This document shows positions 26,801 to 34,069 of a stretch of 64,000 bases of DNA, piece after piece. How positions within the stretch are numbered: the first letter of the stretch is position 1; each line of letters begins with the position of its first letter. The translations under genes were made by a program, and so were the position numbers. Location: assembly GCA_941918925.1 (NCBI GenBank), contig OW799233.1, forward strand, positions 44,382,275-44,446,274, given 5' to 3'. The notes beneath the pieces were generated by a model that was given only the letters and a program-made list of their open reading frames with translations, was not told where the DNA came from and did no database searches. This DNA comes from Phyto melanocephala (Eukaryota > Arthropoda > Insecta > Diptera > Rhinophoridae).

Positions 26801-29800
26801 AGCGAACTTACAAAATATTTCGGATATAAAAGCAAATAATAATGAAACAAATTTAAAATACATACATACATACATACATACATACATACATACACACATA
26901 CATACATACATAAACGTACAAACTTAATTATGAATTTAATAAGTGCATATAATTGTTTATTTTAAAATGTTTATAATTAGAAATCTACAATATACTATAC
27001 TAAATACAAGTACAAAAGAAATAAAAACATTGTAAAAATAAAATATAAAGAAGAAGAAATTTAACAAATAATAATGTTTGTATTAAAATATGTATCGATG
27101 GTCACAAGTAGAAAGGCCTTAACTCGTATTTTTTACGAAATTGAGTTTTACAGTGATTCCAATACATTTCATACAAGTACAAATACACCACGACACAAAA
27201 ATTTAATGCAAAAATAACAGTTTTACAAGGAATTTTTCCAAACGAAAATACGTAATGATAGTGCAATTTCTATTACGTTTTTGCCTTCTTGGGTAAAGTT
27301 ACAATAATTTGAGTTAGGGCTTTTCTACCTGTGACCAAAATTATAATGTATATACATAGATATGTATGTGTATTAAAAATTAAACTATTTATGGAACAAA
27401 AAAGATATGAAAAAACAAATGAATATTTGACATTTCTGTGAATTATTTTGGACAATTTTCGATTTTCAATAAATTCTCGAGGTGGACATAATTTTTGGTA
27501 AGAAATAAAGTTTATAAAACAACAACTACCCAAAATCACAAAAACAAATTAAGGCTATTCACGCCACCCACGCAACTCTGTGTGTGTGTGTTAGCTATAG
27601 ACTCCGAAACAGTAAAGACGATCGGACTCAAACTTTGGCAAGTTGTTTTACACATTCTAAGAAGTGTTTATGGTTGGTAAAAAGTGGGCAGGGACACGCC
27701 CATAAAAAATTAGATAATTTTTAACTACTTGCACCGATTTTTCTGAAACTTTGCACACATATTGAGCTGTCATGACTATGTAATTTCGTGATAAGAAAAT
27801 TGGGCAGGGCCACGCCCATAAAAAAAAGTTACAATTTTGAGGTACTTGCACTGGACCGATTTTTCTAAAACTTTGCACACATATTGAGCTGTTATAACTA
27901 TACAGTTTCGTAATTAGAAAAGTAGGCAGTGCCACGCCCATAACAAAAAGTTATAATTTTTAACTTCTTGATTTTTCTAAAACTTTGCACACACATATTG
28001 AACTTTCATGATTATACAATTTCTTGATTAGAACAGTAGGCAGTGTCACGCCCATTAAAAAAGTTATCATTTTCAGCTATTTGAACTTCACCGATTTTTC
28101 TGAAACATTTCACACATTTTGAGCTGTCATGATTATACTGTTTCGTGATTAGAAAAGTGGGCAGTGCTACGCCCATTAAAAAAGTTATAAATTTTAGCTT
28201 TTTGCACTTCATATTTAATTAAAATTCAGAATTCATTAAGGGGCGTAGCAACGCGCGCCGGGCTTTTCTAGTTTATTTATAAACGTTAAAGTATAAATTT
28301 AAGCAATTTTGCATTTGGGTATTGAGTTTATAACTTCAAAATAAAGTATTCACAACAGATGTCGTATCTTCGAACGCTGCTTTTGGTCTTAAATAACTTA
28401 AAAGGAATTTTAAATGGTACATACTTATATCTCATTTATTTTAACTCAGTAACAAAACATTATATTGCTGATAACAAAGTTTTTTTAATTACTTCGAATA
28501 TGTCGAAATTTGTGCAAAGAAGCGTCATATGCGCTTACTTTTACTTTAAGTTCAGCTAAAGCATACTGATTGCTCGCCGTAGCTTATGGTAAACGAGTTC
28601 CATCGGTTGTAACGTACGACAGATCGTTTGTGAGATTTTGACATGGTAAACAGATCGCCCAGACCAAAAATTAGAGGCATATTGCTGTCAAACTCAAAAT
28701 AGTATCCATTTTGTAACCCCATCTCTTTTAATTTTATGCTGTTTAATTTAGTCGTCCATGAAACAGCTACGAGTGCACATGTCTAGCCGCTGTGTTGATA
28801 TTTATTCAAACATAGTGCCAAGCAAGACGAATTCAATAAGGTGAACTCGTCGCTAAAACAACTACAAAGTGAAAAAATACAACGTGTATTTTGTTAGTGT
28901 AAAACAAAACGATATGTCAGAAAGTTGTTGACAAATTCACAAGTACTTATGAAGAAAAACAACGTTTGTTTACAAATTTTTCTTTCATTTATTAAAGCAT
29001 TTATTGAAGAAAAATATGAAAATGGTCACTACAAACTTAACTTTTTGTGGGGAAATTTACTCCACAAATTTCGCTCCATCTTTCTTTGCTAGTTTGTGAC
29101 TTGGGAACAGTGAACATAGTCACACTGCCCTTTAAATATATTCTTTTGCATACCGAGCAAGAAGGCATTGTTCTGAAATAATAATTTTTAACAATTAAAA
29201 AGTTAACAACACAATTTGCTCACAATTTTTTTAATCTCTTTTACAACTTTTCACTTTTTTCACCATTTGCTTGCAAATTCTTTCCGAATTTTTACAGTTT
29301 TTCACAATTTTTTAAAATTTTTGTAATGTCAACAATAAAAAAATACACACAAACACAAACATTTGACAAGTGGCCCCTAGAAGTAGTCAACAGCTGATGA
29401 ACAGCTGATCTAATAAGTTCACCTTATTGAATTCGCCTTGGTGCCAAGGCATATTTATTCATCAGGTACTCTCTTGATTCGTCGGCTAATTATTTTTTTC
29501 TTTACATAAAATAACAAAAATAAATAAAAAATAATTTTCTCTCTTTTCTAATTTATTTCAAATGTCAAACTTCATACAAAAAAAATTTAAACAAAATAAT
29601 TCTCTCCGAACTGCAATTACCTGATGAATAAATATGCCTTGCACAGCAGTGATGGTATATGAGATTTTCAGTCTTGTGCCAAATTTTTAACTAACAAGTA
29701 ACAGTGCTATATTCGGCCGTGCCGAATCTTATATACCCTTCACAACGTGTAGTCATGCAATAACAACTGTTTGTATCACCATTCATCCCATATAAAATAC

Positions 29801-32800
29801 GTGCATACGTACACTTTAGAATAAATGTGGCATCGAATCCCAGCTGAGCCAAAAAAATTTTATTTTATTTTATTTAATATATTATTTATATTTTATTATT
29901 TTTTTTATATTTTTTTTAATTTTTTTTAAAAAATTTTTTTAGAAAAATTTTTAAACAAATTTTTAAAATTTTTTTTTTAAATTTTTTTTAATTTTTTTTT
30001 TTTTAGTTTTTTTTATTATTTTTTTCTTATTTTTAATATTTTTTTTTTTGTAATTTTTTTTTGTTTGGTATGTTTTTCACATGTATTTATATATGTATGT
30101 TGTTGTTGTAATTGTGAAAAAAAACGAGGTGGTCGTGGTTTTTTGCTCATATCTCAGAAAGTTATGGGGCGATTTTGCTGAATTTCAATAGCGATTCATT
30201 CCTGGATATTTCCAAGAGATTGATACCATATACAGATCTGAGGAACATGTAGTTGCTTCTAAAAGTTGATTTCAACCAACACACGGACAGACGGGCAGAC
30301 GGACAGACGGACAGACGGTCAGGGCTTAATCGACTCCTCTATTCATAAGCTTTCAGAAAATATATAGTTTATGGGGTCGGAAATGAAAATTGTAGAAATT
30401 ACAAACGGAATGACAAAGCTATATATACCCTTGTGCACCACAGGTGAAGGGTATAAAAAGTGCCAAAGTGTATTAAAAAGTGCCATAACAAATATATACA
30501 CGTCTTTACAAAAAAATTAAATCCATTTATTCGTTTGTTTAAGATTAATACATTTTATTAAGATATAGAATTAATTATTCAAAAAAAAATTTCAGACTTC
30601 AATATTTAAAAAATTTATATAGATAAATTATATATACATACATAAATATTATTATTTAGTAAATTCATACATATGTATTTAATATGAAATGTTTCTTGTC
30701 AATGATAAACAAACGAACAGACAGACGGACATAGCTAGATCGCCATAAAATGAAACCCCGGTTCAGAATATATATACAGCCACCTTTTTTTTGGTAGTGG
30801 GTATAAGAAAGAGAGTTAAAAATTACCTTTCCTATCCAGTCATCTGATTAAATCCACCCTGAACATGTAGGATGTCATTAATTTTGAACTAATACTTTCA
30901 GAAAGGGGATTTTGTGTCACTGTTGCAGTTTTTAGTATTTACAACAGGGAGAAAAAAGCATTTATTTTTTTTTTTTTTAATTAAAAATATATTTTTTCAA
31001 AAGTAAAATTATATTTTAATAATTTTAGAGAAAGTGCCAAAATTTGATTGAGCGTGCCATGGTGCCATTTAACAACTAATAGTGCCATAAATGGCACGAT
31101 TGTGCCACTTTTACCAACAGTGTTGCACAGTGCGTAAAAAAATTATGGTGGAATTAGAAAAATTTTTTTTTTTAAAAAGTTAAATTTAAAACTGCAAAAT
31201 ATATTGAAAATTTTCCATTTTAACAAGTAAAAAAATAATAAATTCAGTGTTACTGCATTTGTGTTAGTTTTTTTTAAGTTTTTTAATGGGAATCTTTACG
31301 ATTGTTTATTTTTTTAAATAAAAAATAGCAAATTCAATGTGAACTGCATTATTTTACATTTTAAAAAACCAAAACAGTTTTTTTTGACTAAATTTTAATA
31401 CAAATCTGGGAGCTTACTTTTTCATAGCACTGTACTTTAAAATACTCTCACCAATACGTGTGCAAAACATTTTTGGGCACTAGAGTGAAATCTTTAAGGC
31501 TCAAAAAGCCGTGGTCAACCGAATAACACAAGGGAACACTCGATACTCCAAGAACTAGGACAGTGCAATCTTACATGGGAGAACGCAAAAACAGCTGCGA
31601 CAAATCGTGTACGATGAGGATGTTTTGTGAAAGCCACATGCTGCTAAGAGAGGTAATGCAAAAAAGAATCCAGCAATAATTTCAAAACATTTGAAAGCAG
31701 CAGAGATATTGAGCGCCGCGCGAATAAGAGATGTGCGCGTGGCGTAATTTTTTCATGTCACGCATAATTCAAGCGTGAACAACTAGTGAATGTGAGCTAT
31801 TTAAAAATTAATCATCATTTCCGAACGATAATATTAACAAACCCTTTTTTTTTAAAAAAAAATCGACACAAAAAAAAACTTTACTTAAACCTTTCATTTT
31901 CACTAAAATATATCTAGGAAAAAGTTTAAGTAGATAAATGACTTAAAAAAGATTCAAAAGAGGTTAAGGATTGTAAAAATAGTATGACAACACCATCATA
32001 TTTGGTGTACATACATACATAAGTACATGCATATTTATGTAGAAGAAGATGAAATGCAGTAAAAATTTACATAGACAAGAAAAAATAAATAATCTACAAA
32101 ACTGGAAGATAGAAAAAGAAAAAATACTGATTTAATTGAATTTAATGACGTGGGGCACAAGATCGAAAAAAAAATCAAAACAAAAAATTTTAATACAAAT
32201 GTATAATTTAAACATATGTATTTTAAAACATATTAATTTTAATTATGCATGTGTGTGTGTGAACAAAATTTGTTAAAAGCAGTGCTTTGGTCATTAACTT
32301 AATAAATATATAAACATAAAGTTTATAAAATTGTTTAAGCAAAATAAACTAGAGGAAATTCTAAAGAAAAATTAAAAGAAATACTTTTAATATTTTAACA
32401 ACACGCGATTTGCTTGAATAATAAATAAAACAAGTTACTAAAATGCGGTTAAAAGCGTTTTAGAATGAAATACACAAGAGTAGAGAAATAAACAAAAAAT
32501 ATTTGTAATAATTTTATATACAAAAATCAAAATTTATATTTTAGTATTTTATTTTTTTTTGTTGTTTTGTTTTATTATTATTGTTTTCTATGTTACTTAC
32601 ATATTGTCCGTTGCCACCGACACAGAGGCGCCAGGCGACTCTGTTTTTAAGGGATTAATGGTGACCGAGACAGTTGTTGACTCTGTAGGATTATGCGTAG
32701 AAGATGGCGAAGACGATGACTCGAATGTTGTTACACCACCCACCCCCACCAAAGTTGACGACGATGATGTTGTATTTGATGAGGTGCTTGTAGTTGATGA

Positions 32801-32908
32801 ATTATCATTACCGCTGCTGCCACCACCACTACTGCCTCCTCCACTGCCGCCACTACCACCGCCACCACTGCCAGATGATGACTGGCCTCGACCACGCGAA
32901 TCAGTCAT
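1078..32908 (-). CDS. faf: Fat facets / USP9X-type ubiquitin-specific protease, 16 coding exons
   Basis: This is a very large deubiquitinase that removes ubiquitin from substrates; Drosophila faf acts on Liquid facets/epsin in endocytosis. Exons by high coordinate to low: 32908-32601, 16702-16554, 9719-8740, 8650-8393, 8335-6353, 6284-4913, 4541-4166, 4072-3757, 3676-3523, 3447-3297, 3235-2927, 2842-2731, 2623-2514, 2450-2099, 2015-1756, 1654-1078. Every junction has GT/AG and a matching phase. The sum is 7,767 nt, exactly 2,589 codons, against about 2,780 aa for Drosophila faf as I recall it. Similarity to Drosophila faf and human USP9X runs throughout. The catalytic Cys is residue 1715 (codon 4449-4447) in GATCYMN, and the catalytic His is 2008 (3322-3320) in GGHYFSY. 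The C-terminal tail of roughly 180 residues is not in the window, unless the short form described separately is used. Confidence 0.96.
2927..4541 (-). CDS. faf: faf exons 7-11: USP catalytic domain
   Basis: These exons (4541-4166, 4072-3757, 3676-3523, 3447-3297, 3235-2927) encode the C19 cysteine protease domain, residues of about 1700-2100. The Cys box is [17 protein letters not shown]. The zinc-ribbon pairs are CQECP and CDKCDKK, and [19 protein letters not shown] precedes the His box [10 protein letters not shown]. The block ends with [14 protein letters not shown] and [16 protein letters not shown]. All catalytic and zinc residues visible in Drosophila faf are kept, so the enzyme should be active. 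The [15 protein letters not shown] segment straddles the exon 7/8 junction region and confirms the splice at 4166/4072 (Lys codon AA+A). Confidence 0.94.
4913..9719 (-). CDS. faf: faf exons 3-6: helical solenoid and ubiquitin-like region
   Basis: Four exons (9719-8740, 8650-8393, 8335-6353, 6284-4913) encode residues of about 153-1683. They contain the long alpha-helical repeat region that precedes the protease in USP9X-type enzymes. Blocks nearly identical to Drosophila include [40 protein letters not shown] and [21 protein letters not shown] stretch near residues 990-1080 ([20 protein letters not shown]) corresponds to the ubiquitin-like fold seen in USP9X, followed by the [17 protein letters not shown] linker. 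In exon 3 a Gln/Ala-rich insert ([16 protein letters not shown]) sits where flies differ. The three introns inside this block are short, 69-89 nt. Confidence 0.93.
10128..10300 (+). repeat. HINE family A fragment (5' end)
   Basis: It starts ACAAGTAAGAGTGCTATATT followed by a hairpin of ATTCGGC type and then 'acccttcacaacg', the conserved 5' end of family A. It is cut short after 'gaaatacgtacgtacatac'. A copy of 'gaggttgaggaagtaaggc' near 10490 is the reverse complement of 'gccttacttcctcaacctc' at 10260, so 10260-10510 may be a small inverted-repeat insertion within it. Confidence 0.6.
10662..11047 (+). repeat. HINE-like family C copy
   Basis: It begins 'acaagagtgctatattcgg' plus the GCCGAAT hairpin like family A. 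The body differs: repeated 'gacgccatc.tggattt' and 'ccgccattttgt' blocks, and 'cacgccctttaatttgata'. It shares about 200 bp with 38990-39200. It is truncated where the RTE LINE starts. Confidence 0.6.
11048..13600 (+). mobile_element. RTE-type non-LTR retrotransposon, 5'-truncated and broken
   Basis: Pieces in several plus frames line up with the endonuclease-reverse transcriptase of RTE/SR2-like elements. The endonuclease C-terminus is [20 protein letters not shown] and [15 protein letters not shown] (11150-11400). The RT includes [25 protein letters not shown] (12220-12540) and DYADDICLL (about 12695-12720). The thumb is [11 protein letters not shown] (12817-13077). The C-terminus is [20 protein letters not shown] and the tryptophan-rich end up to VLCSL (13330-13576). 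Frameshifts and stops, for example after 12539, make it inactive. A second LINE tail interrupts it at 13078-13188. Confidence 0.8.
13078..13188 (+). mobile_element. Short LINE 3' end with (TAAA)n tail inserted in the RTE element
   Basis: The RTE reading frame stops at ...LLYSCE and resumes [19 protein letters not shown] just after 'aaataaataaataaataa'. The inserted stretch ends 'ttggcctttaggggctttt' plus the (TAAA)n tail. The same kind of tail is at 40390-40525 and, inverted, at 50705-50770. Confidence 0.6.
13742..14182 (+). repeat. Five dispersed TGTCACG(T/A)ACG motifs
   Basis: Copies start at 13742, 13887, 13901, 14001 and 14169; the pair at 13887/13901 is spaced 14 bp. The sequence between them is AT-rich. 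The function is unknown, but such motif clusters are typical of transposon subterminal regions. Compare 50983-51380. Confidence 0.5.
14322..16133 (+). mobile_element. HINE family B (DINE-1-like) copy with an internal MITE
   Basis: It begins 'tatacccaacacc' and 'atggtgggggtat', and has the block 'ccccataaagtatatata' followed by 'atctagctatgtccgtccg'. Several 'cacgcccactttaacgccc' blocks follow. It ends with a hairpin (ATTCGGC-aca-GCCGAAT) and 'atagtgctcttacttgttt'. The order and sequence of these blocks match Drosophila DINE-1/INE-1 Helentron-derived elements (recalled, not searched). Bases 15423-16007 are a separate MITE. Confidence 0.8.
15423..16007. mobile_element. Mariner-type MITE with AGGGTGG terminal inverted repeats
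   Basis: The 585-bp element starts AGGGTGGATAAATTTTAAGG and ends with the inverted version (...TTAAAATTTAACCACCCT). Its minus strand encodes a helix-turn-helix fragment ([20 protein letters not shown]) of the kind at the start of mariner-like transposases (DUF4817 type). The twin copy is at 21372-21955. Confidence 0.75.
16554..16702 (-). CDS. faf: faf coding exon 2, isolated between two giant introns
   Basis: This is a 149-nt exon too short to stand out as an ORF. It reads [17 protein letters not shown] and continues with [20 protein letters not shown], which matches the start of the conserved USP9X/faf helical repeat region. The acceptor is tttttag just above 16702 and the donor gtaagt lies just below 16554. 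The exon starts in phase 2 and ends in phase 1, so it joins exon 1 (ending in AT) and exon 3 (starting GC GTG GAT, 9719) without a frameshift. An alternative acceptor at 16669-16668 would cut off SPEKLI and leaves the wrong phase for exon 1, so I rejected it. Confidence 0.9.
16950..17660 (-). pseudogene. Mariner transposase relic
   Basis: On the minus strand the N-terminus reads [19 protein letters not shown] (17370-17550, frameshifted after the preceding [15 protein letters not shown] piece). The catalytic part has [14 protein letters not shown] (about 17165-17215) and [20 protein letters not shown] (about 17050-17115). These are the second and third catalytic Asp motifs of a D,D34D mariner. 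Stops and frameshifts are many, so it is dead. Confidence 0.75.
19031..21371 (+). mobile_element. 5'-truncated RNase H LINE with (AACC)n tail
   Basis: The element ends in five to six AACC units (21347-21371) after a 3' UTR of about 120 nt. Its insertion site is the junction between the HINE ('gttatta') and the MITE ('agggtgg'). Comparison with the uninterrupted copy at 15418-15430 shows essentially no target-site duplication. Confidence 0.75.
19035..21227 (+). CDS. LINE ORF2 fragment: reverse transcriptase plus RNase H, 730 aa open
   Basis: This is the open 3' two thirds of a retrotransposon polyprotein. The RT motifs are [12 protein letters not shown] (residues about 103-114), [13 protein letters not shown] (161-173) and AYADDVVIL (193-201). 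The RNase H residues are D459 (IYTDGS), E494, D519 (FVDSQAA) and D571 ([11 protein letters not shown]). A C-x2-C-x10-H-x4-C knuckle follows at 671-690. The endonuclease and ORF1 are missing, so it is 5'-truncated and not autonomous. The RNase H and tail suggest the I/Loa/R1 group, and the exact clade is uncertain. The uninterrupted frame points to recent insertion. Confidence 0.88.
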   Translation: MLCLSLNYIPGNWRRVRVVFIPKIGRRSHDSAKDFRPINLSSFQLKTLERLIDSHIRQRLEGTTRLSGSQHAYLKGRSTETALHEVVGTIERSLEFGQYTMAAFLDIEGAFNNVTTLAIQHALTGLDVEEYISNWLVSMLSTRVVIANLGNTTMSRLVERGTPQGGVISPLLWLIVVNKILIELDNSLIKVVAYADDVVILVSGLFPDVISDIMSDALRLLRNWATDSGLVVNPSKTELVLFTTKTKIPIFRPPRLGNCEIPFSDRAKYLGIILDSKLSWKLNVQHRVKKATVAYYTCRGMFGRKWGLTPNMIKWMYTAVVRPILTYGSLVWWTATGRKYVVDQLYRVQRSACIGITGAMRTSPSEALNTMLHLVPIDIHILATSASSAVRLNATGCWRSRTYGHASILATLPSSVNQPSDYITPYMDFDGAFRVLIPSRREWNGGRLLGSFDTRIYTDGSRMECGVGSGVFSDGPEIELSFRLPDDCSVFQAEVLAIREACRILNDGNIHGSIDIFVDSQAALLSLRSYIITSKLVGQCRKELSRLGQRADVTLVWIPAHKGHYGNERADELARGGSALDISNAIAVAIPLGTIKSRISRHFLRKADNRWRGLSTCKVARLTWPSFDARRTLQLTSRSRRDISRLLAVLTGHWMLGKHASRLGLPSNDHCRSCLDREKEESVIHFLCECPALAAKRHRFLGEHILDGLSAISEVGLNYLLRYLRATGWI
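21372..21955. mobile_element. Mariner-type MITE, second copy
   Basis: Its inverted ends are the same as those of the 15423-16007 copy (AGGGTGGTTAAATTTTAAGG ... inverted). The minus strand encodes [20 protein letters not shown] and [18 protein letters not shown], the mariner-type helix-turn-helix remnant. The two copies differ by small indels. Confidence 0.75.
22105..22840 (+). pseudogene. Pogo/Tigger-type transposase relic
   Basis: The first part reads [20 protein letters not shown] (22150-22215), like the CENP-B/pogo helix-turn-helix. After a short HINE fragment (22232-22287) it continues [20 protein letters not shown] and [11 protein letters not shown] (22288-22380), like the C-terminus of pogo/jerky transposases. 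Then come an acidic region and [15 protein letters not shown]. The catalytic core is absent. It is dead. Confidence 0.6.
22232..22287 (+). repeat. 56-bp HINE family A end
   Basis: It consists of only the terminal 'aacaagagtgctatattcgg' hairpin and 'cttatctacccttcacaacg', inserted in the pogo relic. It interrupts the reading frame between the helix-turn-helix part and the C-terminal part. Confidence 0.6.
22844..23363 (+). mobile_element. HINE family A copy
   Basis: The 5' end is 'aacaagtaacagtgctata' with a partly deleted hairpin, then 'acccttTacaacgtgtagtc'. An A-rich middle (23010-23090) is followed by 'aacgaggtggtcgtggtttt', 'ttatggggcgattgtgctga' and the 3' end 'gtgcaccacaggtgaagggt'+'ataaaa'. 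Its 3' part and flank are duplicated at 24060-24390. Confidence 0.75.
23411..24044 (+). mobile_element. Non-autonomous Helitron E
   Basis: It starts TCTATATATAAAA after an A and ends CTAG before a T, as expected for Helitron insertion between A and T. Inside are three diverged repeats of 'gtgggcgtggc' and 'tcgtatatctggaaaac' with a period of about 130 bp. There is no coding capacity. Confidence 0.65.
24060..24338 (+). repeat. HINE family A 3' part, second copy of a local duplication
   Basis: It begins with the poly-A/T tract and 'ggctcagctaggattcgat', then the family A 3' half and 'accacaggtgaagggtata'. The following flank (gcataagtatgcatgtgaaa + tgtgatcata) repeats the flank at about 23380-23410. 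Confidence 0.7.
24840..25200 (-). pseudogene. gag-like relic of a jockey-type retroelement
   Basis: The minus strand reads [20 protein letters not shown] followed by [20 protein letters not shown], then a stop. Further on come LFFISFNS and [19 protein letters not shown]. This order matches the PRE_C2HC domain followed by a CCHC knuckle in insect gag-like ORF1 proteins. Stops and a shift break it. An ORF at 25374-25559 (minus, [19 protein letters not shown]...) may belong to the same relic, but I do not recognise it. Confidence 0.5.
25628..26709 (+). mobile_element. HINE family B copy, hairpin lost
   Basis: It runs from 'tataccctccaccaaaaaaa' to 'ggtgggtatagtgctcttac'. All internal blocks are present (CCCCATAAAGTATAT, 'cacgcccacttgtacgccca'), but the terminal ATTCGGC hairpin is deleted. 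It lacks the MITE, so it shows the empty site ('cgaagttttacaaagaaagt', about 26560). Confidence 0.75.
27570..28271 (+). mobile_element. Non-autonomous Helitron D3 (5' end degraded)
   Basis: It contains a TG-rich start ('actctgtgtgtgtgtg'), then five diverged units of about 118 bp, each with 'gggcagggccacgcccataa' and 'ccgatttttctgaaactttg'. It ends 'ggggcgtagcaacgcgcgcc' 'gggcttttCTAG' before T. The start TCTATATATA is not recognisable. Confidence 0.7.
28818..29441. mobile_element. DNA transposon/MITE with CGAATTCAATAAGGTGAACT inverted ends
   Basis: A 20-bp block at 28828-28847 is repeated inverted at about 29416-29436. The outer ends are CCAAGC.. and ..CCTTGG. The interior (624 bp total) is AT-rich with no coding sequence. 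It abuts the 29445-29641 MITE. Confidence 0.6.
29445..29641. mobile_element. CAAGGCATATTTATTCAT MITE (197 bp)
   Basis: It has perfect inverted ends of about 23 bp (CAAGGCATATTTATTCATCA...). The family has a 200-bp member at 54458-54657, a 43-bp derivative at 49299-49341 and a degraded copy near 43205-43340. The 8-bp duplication at 49299-49341 suggests the hAT (or P) superfamily. Confidence 0.75.
29647..31122. mobile_element. hAT-like element with 8-bp TSD TTGCACAG, hosting a HINE
   Basis: The end sequences are CAGTGATGGTA (29647) and, inverted, CACTGTTGGTA (31122). The 8-bp direct repeats TTGCACAG lie at 29639-29646 and 31123-31130. Multiple GTGCCA words near both ends look like transposase-binding subterminal repeats. 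There is no coding sequence. A HINE A copy sits at 29694-30459 and a HINE B fragment at about 30690-30815. Confidence 0.7.
29694..30459 (+). mobile_element. HINE family A copy with inverted T-rich middle
   Basis: Full ends are present: ACAAGTAACAGTGCTATATT plus hairpin, and 'accacaggtgaagggtataa'. The middle has 'gtggcatcgaatcccagctg' followed by a T-rich tract (29860-30060), the reverse complement of the arrangement at 61850-62125. A gacggacagacgg run (30290-30320) is also present. Confidence 0.75.
31490..31745 (+). pseudogene. Possible Tc1/mariner N-terminal relic
   Basis: Plus-strand pieces ([30 protein letters not shown] and [20 protein letters not shown]) resemble the DNA-binding half of Tc1-type transposases. 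They contain stops and the similarity is weak. It could be non-coding. Confidence 0.3.
32601..32908 (-). CDS. faf: faf coding exon 1 (N-terminus, Gly/Ser/Thr-rich)
   Basis: The exon encodes about 102 residues starting MTDSRGRGQ, followed by a disordered Gly-Ser-Asn-Thr run. Drosophila faf starts with a similarly low-complexity tail. I chose the ATG at 32908-32906 because it is the first ATG in frame; an in-frame TAA lies upstream and the only earlier candidate is a TTG. The exon ends ...GAC AAT AT followed by gtaagt (donor at 32600). The two leftover bases join the single A at 16702 to make Ile, giving ...TDN-I-SPEKLI. A good donor-like site (gtaaga) near 33001 and an AG near 32937 suggest a small 5' UTR intron just upstream, but that is a guess. 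Confidence 0.85.
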
Positions 32909-32999
32909 TGTGTTGTGTGGTTGTAAAGTGGCAGCTCGTCGTTTAAAACGCAAAAAAGTAACCAAAACTAAAATTCCTTAAATAACTAAAATTCTTCTT

Positions 33000-34060
33000 A
33001 CTGTGTTCTTGATGTTGTTGTTGTTGTTGCGGTGGTTGTCTGTGTGACTCCGAGTTATAAAATATTTATATTATAACAAACGTAAAAAAATTTTGTAGGA
33101 TATAAACTCGGCAATCTTCTGTTTCAAGTCTTTTCAAGTTTTGACTAATTTTGGTTTTATTTAATAATTTTTGTTTACTTATTTGTTTGTTCATTCGATT
33201 TTTTATATAATTTTTTATTAATTATGAATTTAAAAAAAAGAAACAATTTTTGTTATCTTTTGCTCTTTTTCAGTCGGAGGAACAACAAAAGGTTCCTGAA
33301 CATACGCTTTTACATATTCCACACAAACTCATTGGCTAAAAAGCAAATGCAAAAATCCATAAAACTGCAAAATGAAATGAAAGAAAATATTTCTTTAAAT
33401 AAATGAAAAATAGATAGATAGACGGATGGATAAACAAACAAAAATGTTGCACAATACAAACGGAGTATGGGTTGTTCCATAAACATGTTAAGTTTAAAAA
33501 AATCTTACAAAATCTGAGATGAGATTTCACCGCAATTTTTTTCATAAAACATTTCGTAAAAAAATTTGGATAAAAGTGATATGTATGTATCTATGTATGT
33601 ATGTTTGTATGTATGTATGCATGTATGTATGTATGTATGTATGCATGTATGTATGTATGCATGTATTTTAAAAAAATTGGTTTATTACCTGAGTAACAAG
33701 AAAAACTTTTTTTAATCTAAAAAATACATAAATCTTTGCGATTAAAAAAAATTAGATACAGAATCTGAGCAAAAAAAAAATTAGATACAGAATCTGTGTA
33801 AAAACAAAAATGTATGTTTAGAGCTAGGCACAAATTGTTACTCTAGCTAATTTTTTGTCAAGAACCTCGGTCATTTTCGTTTTCACGAACCCTCATTAAA
33901 AGTCGCTTGTGGAATAAAAAAGGTTGTTAGCATGCCATCTAGTAGCTGCTAGTAGAGTCATCTATCTTATCATCTTTATCTTATATTTAGCTACAGTACA
34001 ATAAATGGCGCAGTGTAAGATGAATAAATGCTAATATGTATGACTAATATATTTTTATAA
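33000..34060. other. Region upstream of faf exon 1
   Basis: It contains probable faf 5' UTR near 33001-33060 (CAACAACAA-rich on the minus strand). Nothing I recognise follows until a (TATG)n microsatellite at 33580-33665 and two 'ttagatacagaatctg' repeats at about 33750-33800. No convincing promoter motif is visible. Confidence 0.4.
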
Positions 34061-34069
34061 AAAGTTAAA

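Larger units (their letters stand above)
16703..32600 (-). other. faf: faf intron 1 (15.9 kb), repeat-filled
   Basis: This is bounded by the donor gtaagt at 32600 and the acceptor tttttag at 16703. It holds at least a dozen transposon insertions listed separately. Stretches where I recognise nothing are 16703-16950, 17665-18050, 26910-27560, 28280-28800 and 31760-32550. A (CATA)n microsatellite lies at about 26860-26912. A cluster of 'cgtcaac' words at 18080-18200 may be the end of another DNA transposon. Confidence 0.85.

Noticed and set aside
26860..26912. Regular short repeats that could be mistaken for a CRISPR-like array
   Set aside because: It is a simple (CATA)n microsatellite with no spacers, in a eukaryotic genome.
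27657..28212. Minus ORFs repeating [10 protein letters not shown]
   Set aside because: They are translations of the 120-bp repeats of Helitron D3, not a protein repeat family.
32559..32981. Plus-strand ORF of 140 aa, acidic and proline-rich
   Set aside because: It is the antisense reading of the Gly/Ser repeats in faf exon 1.
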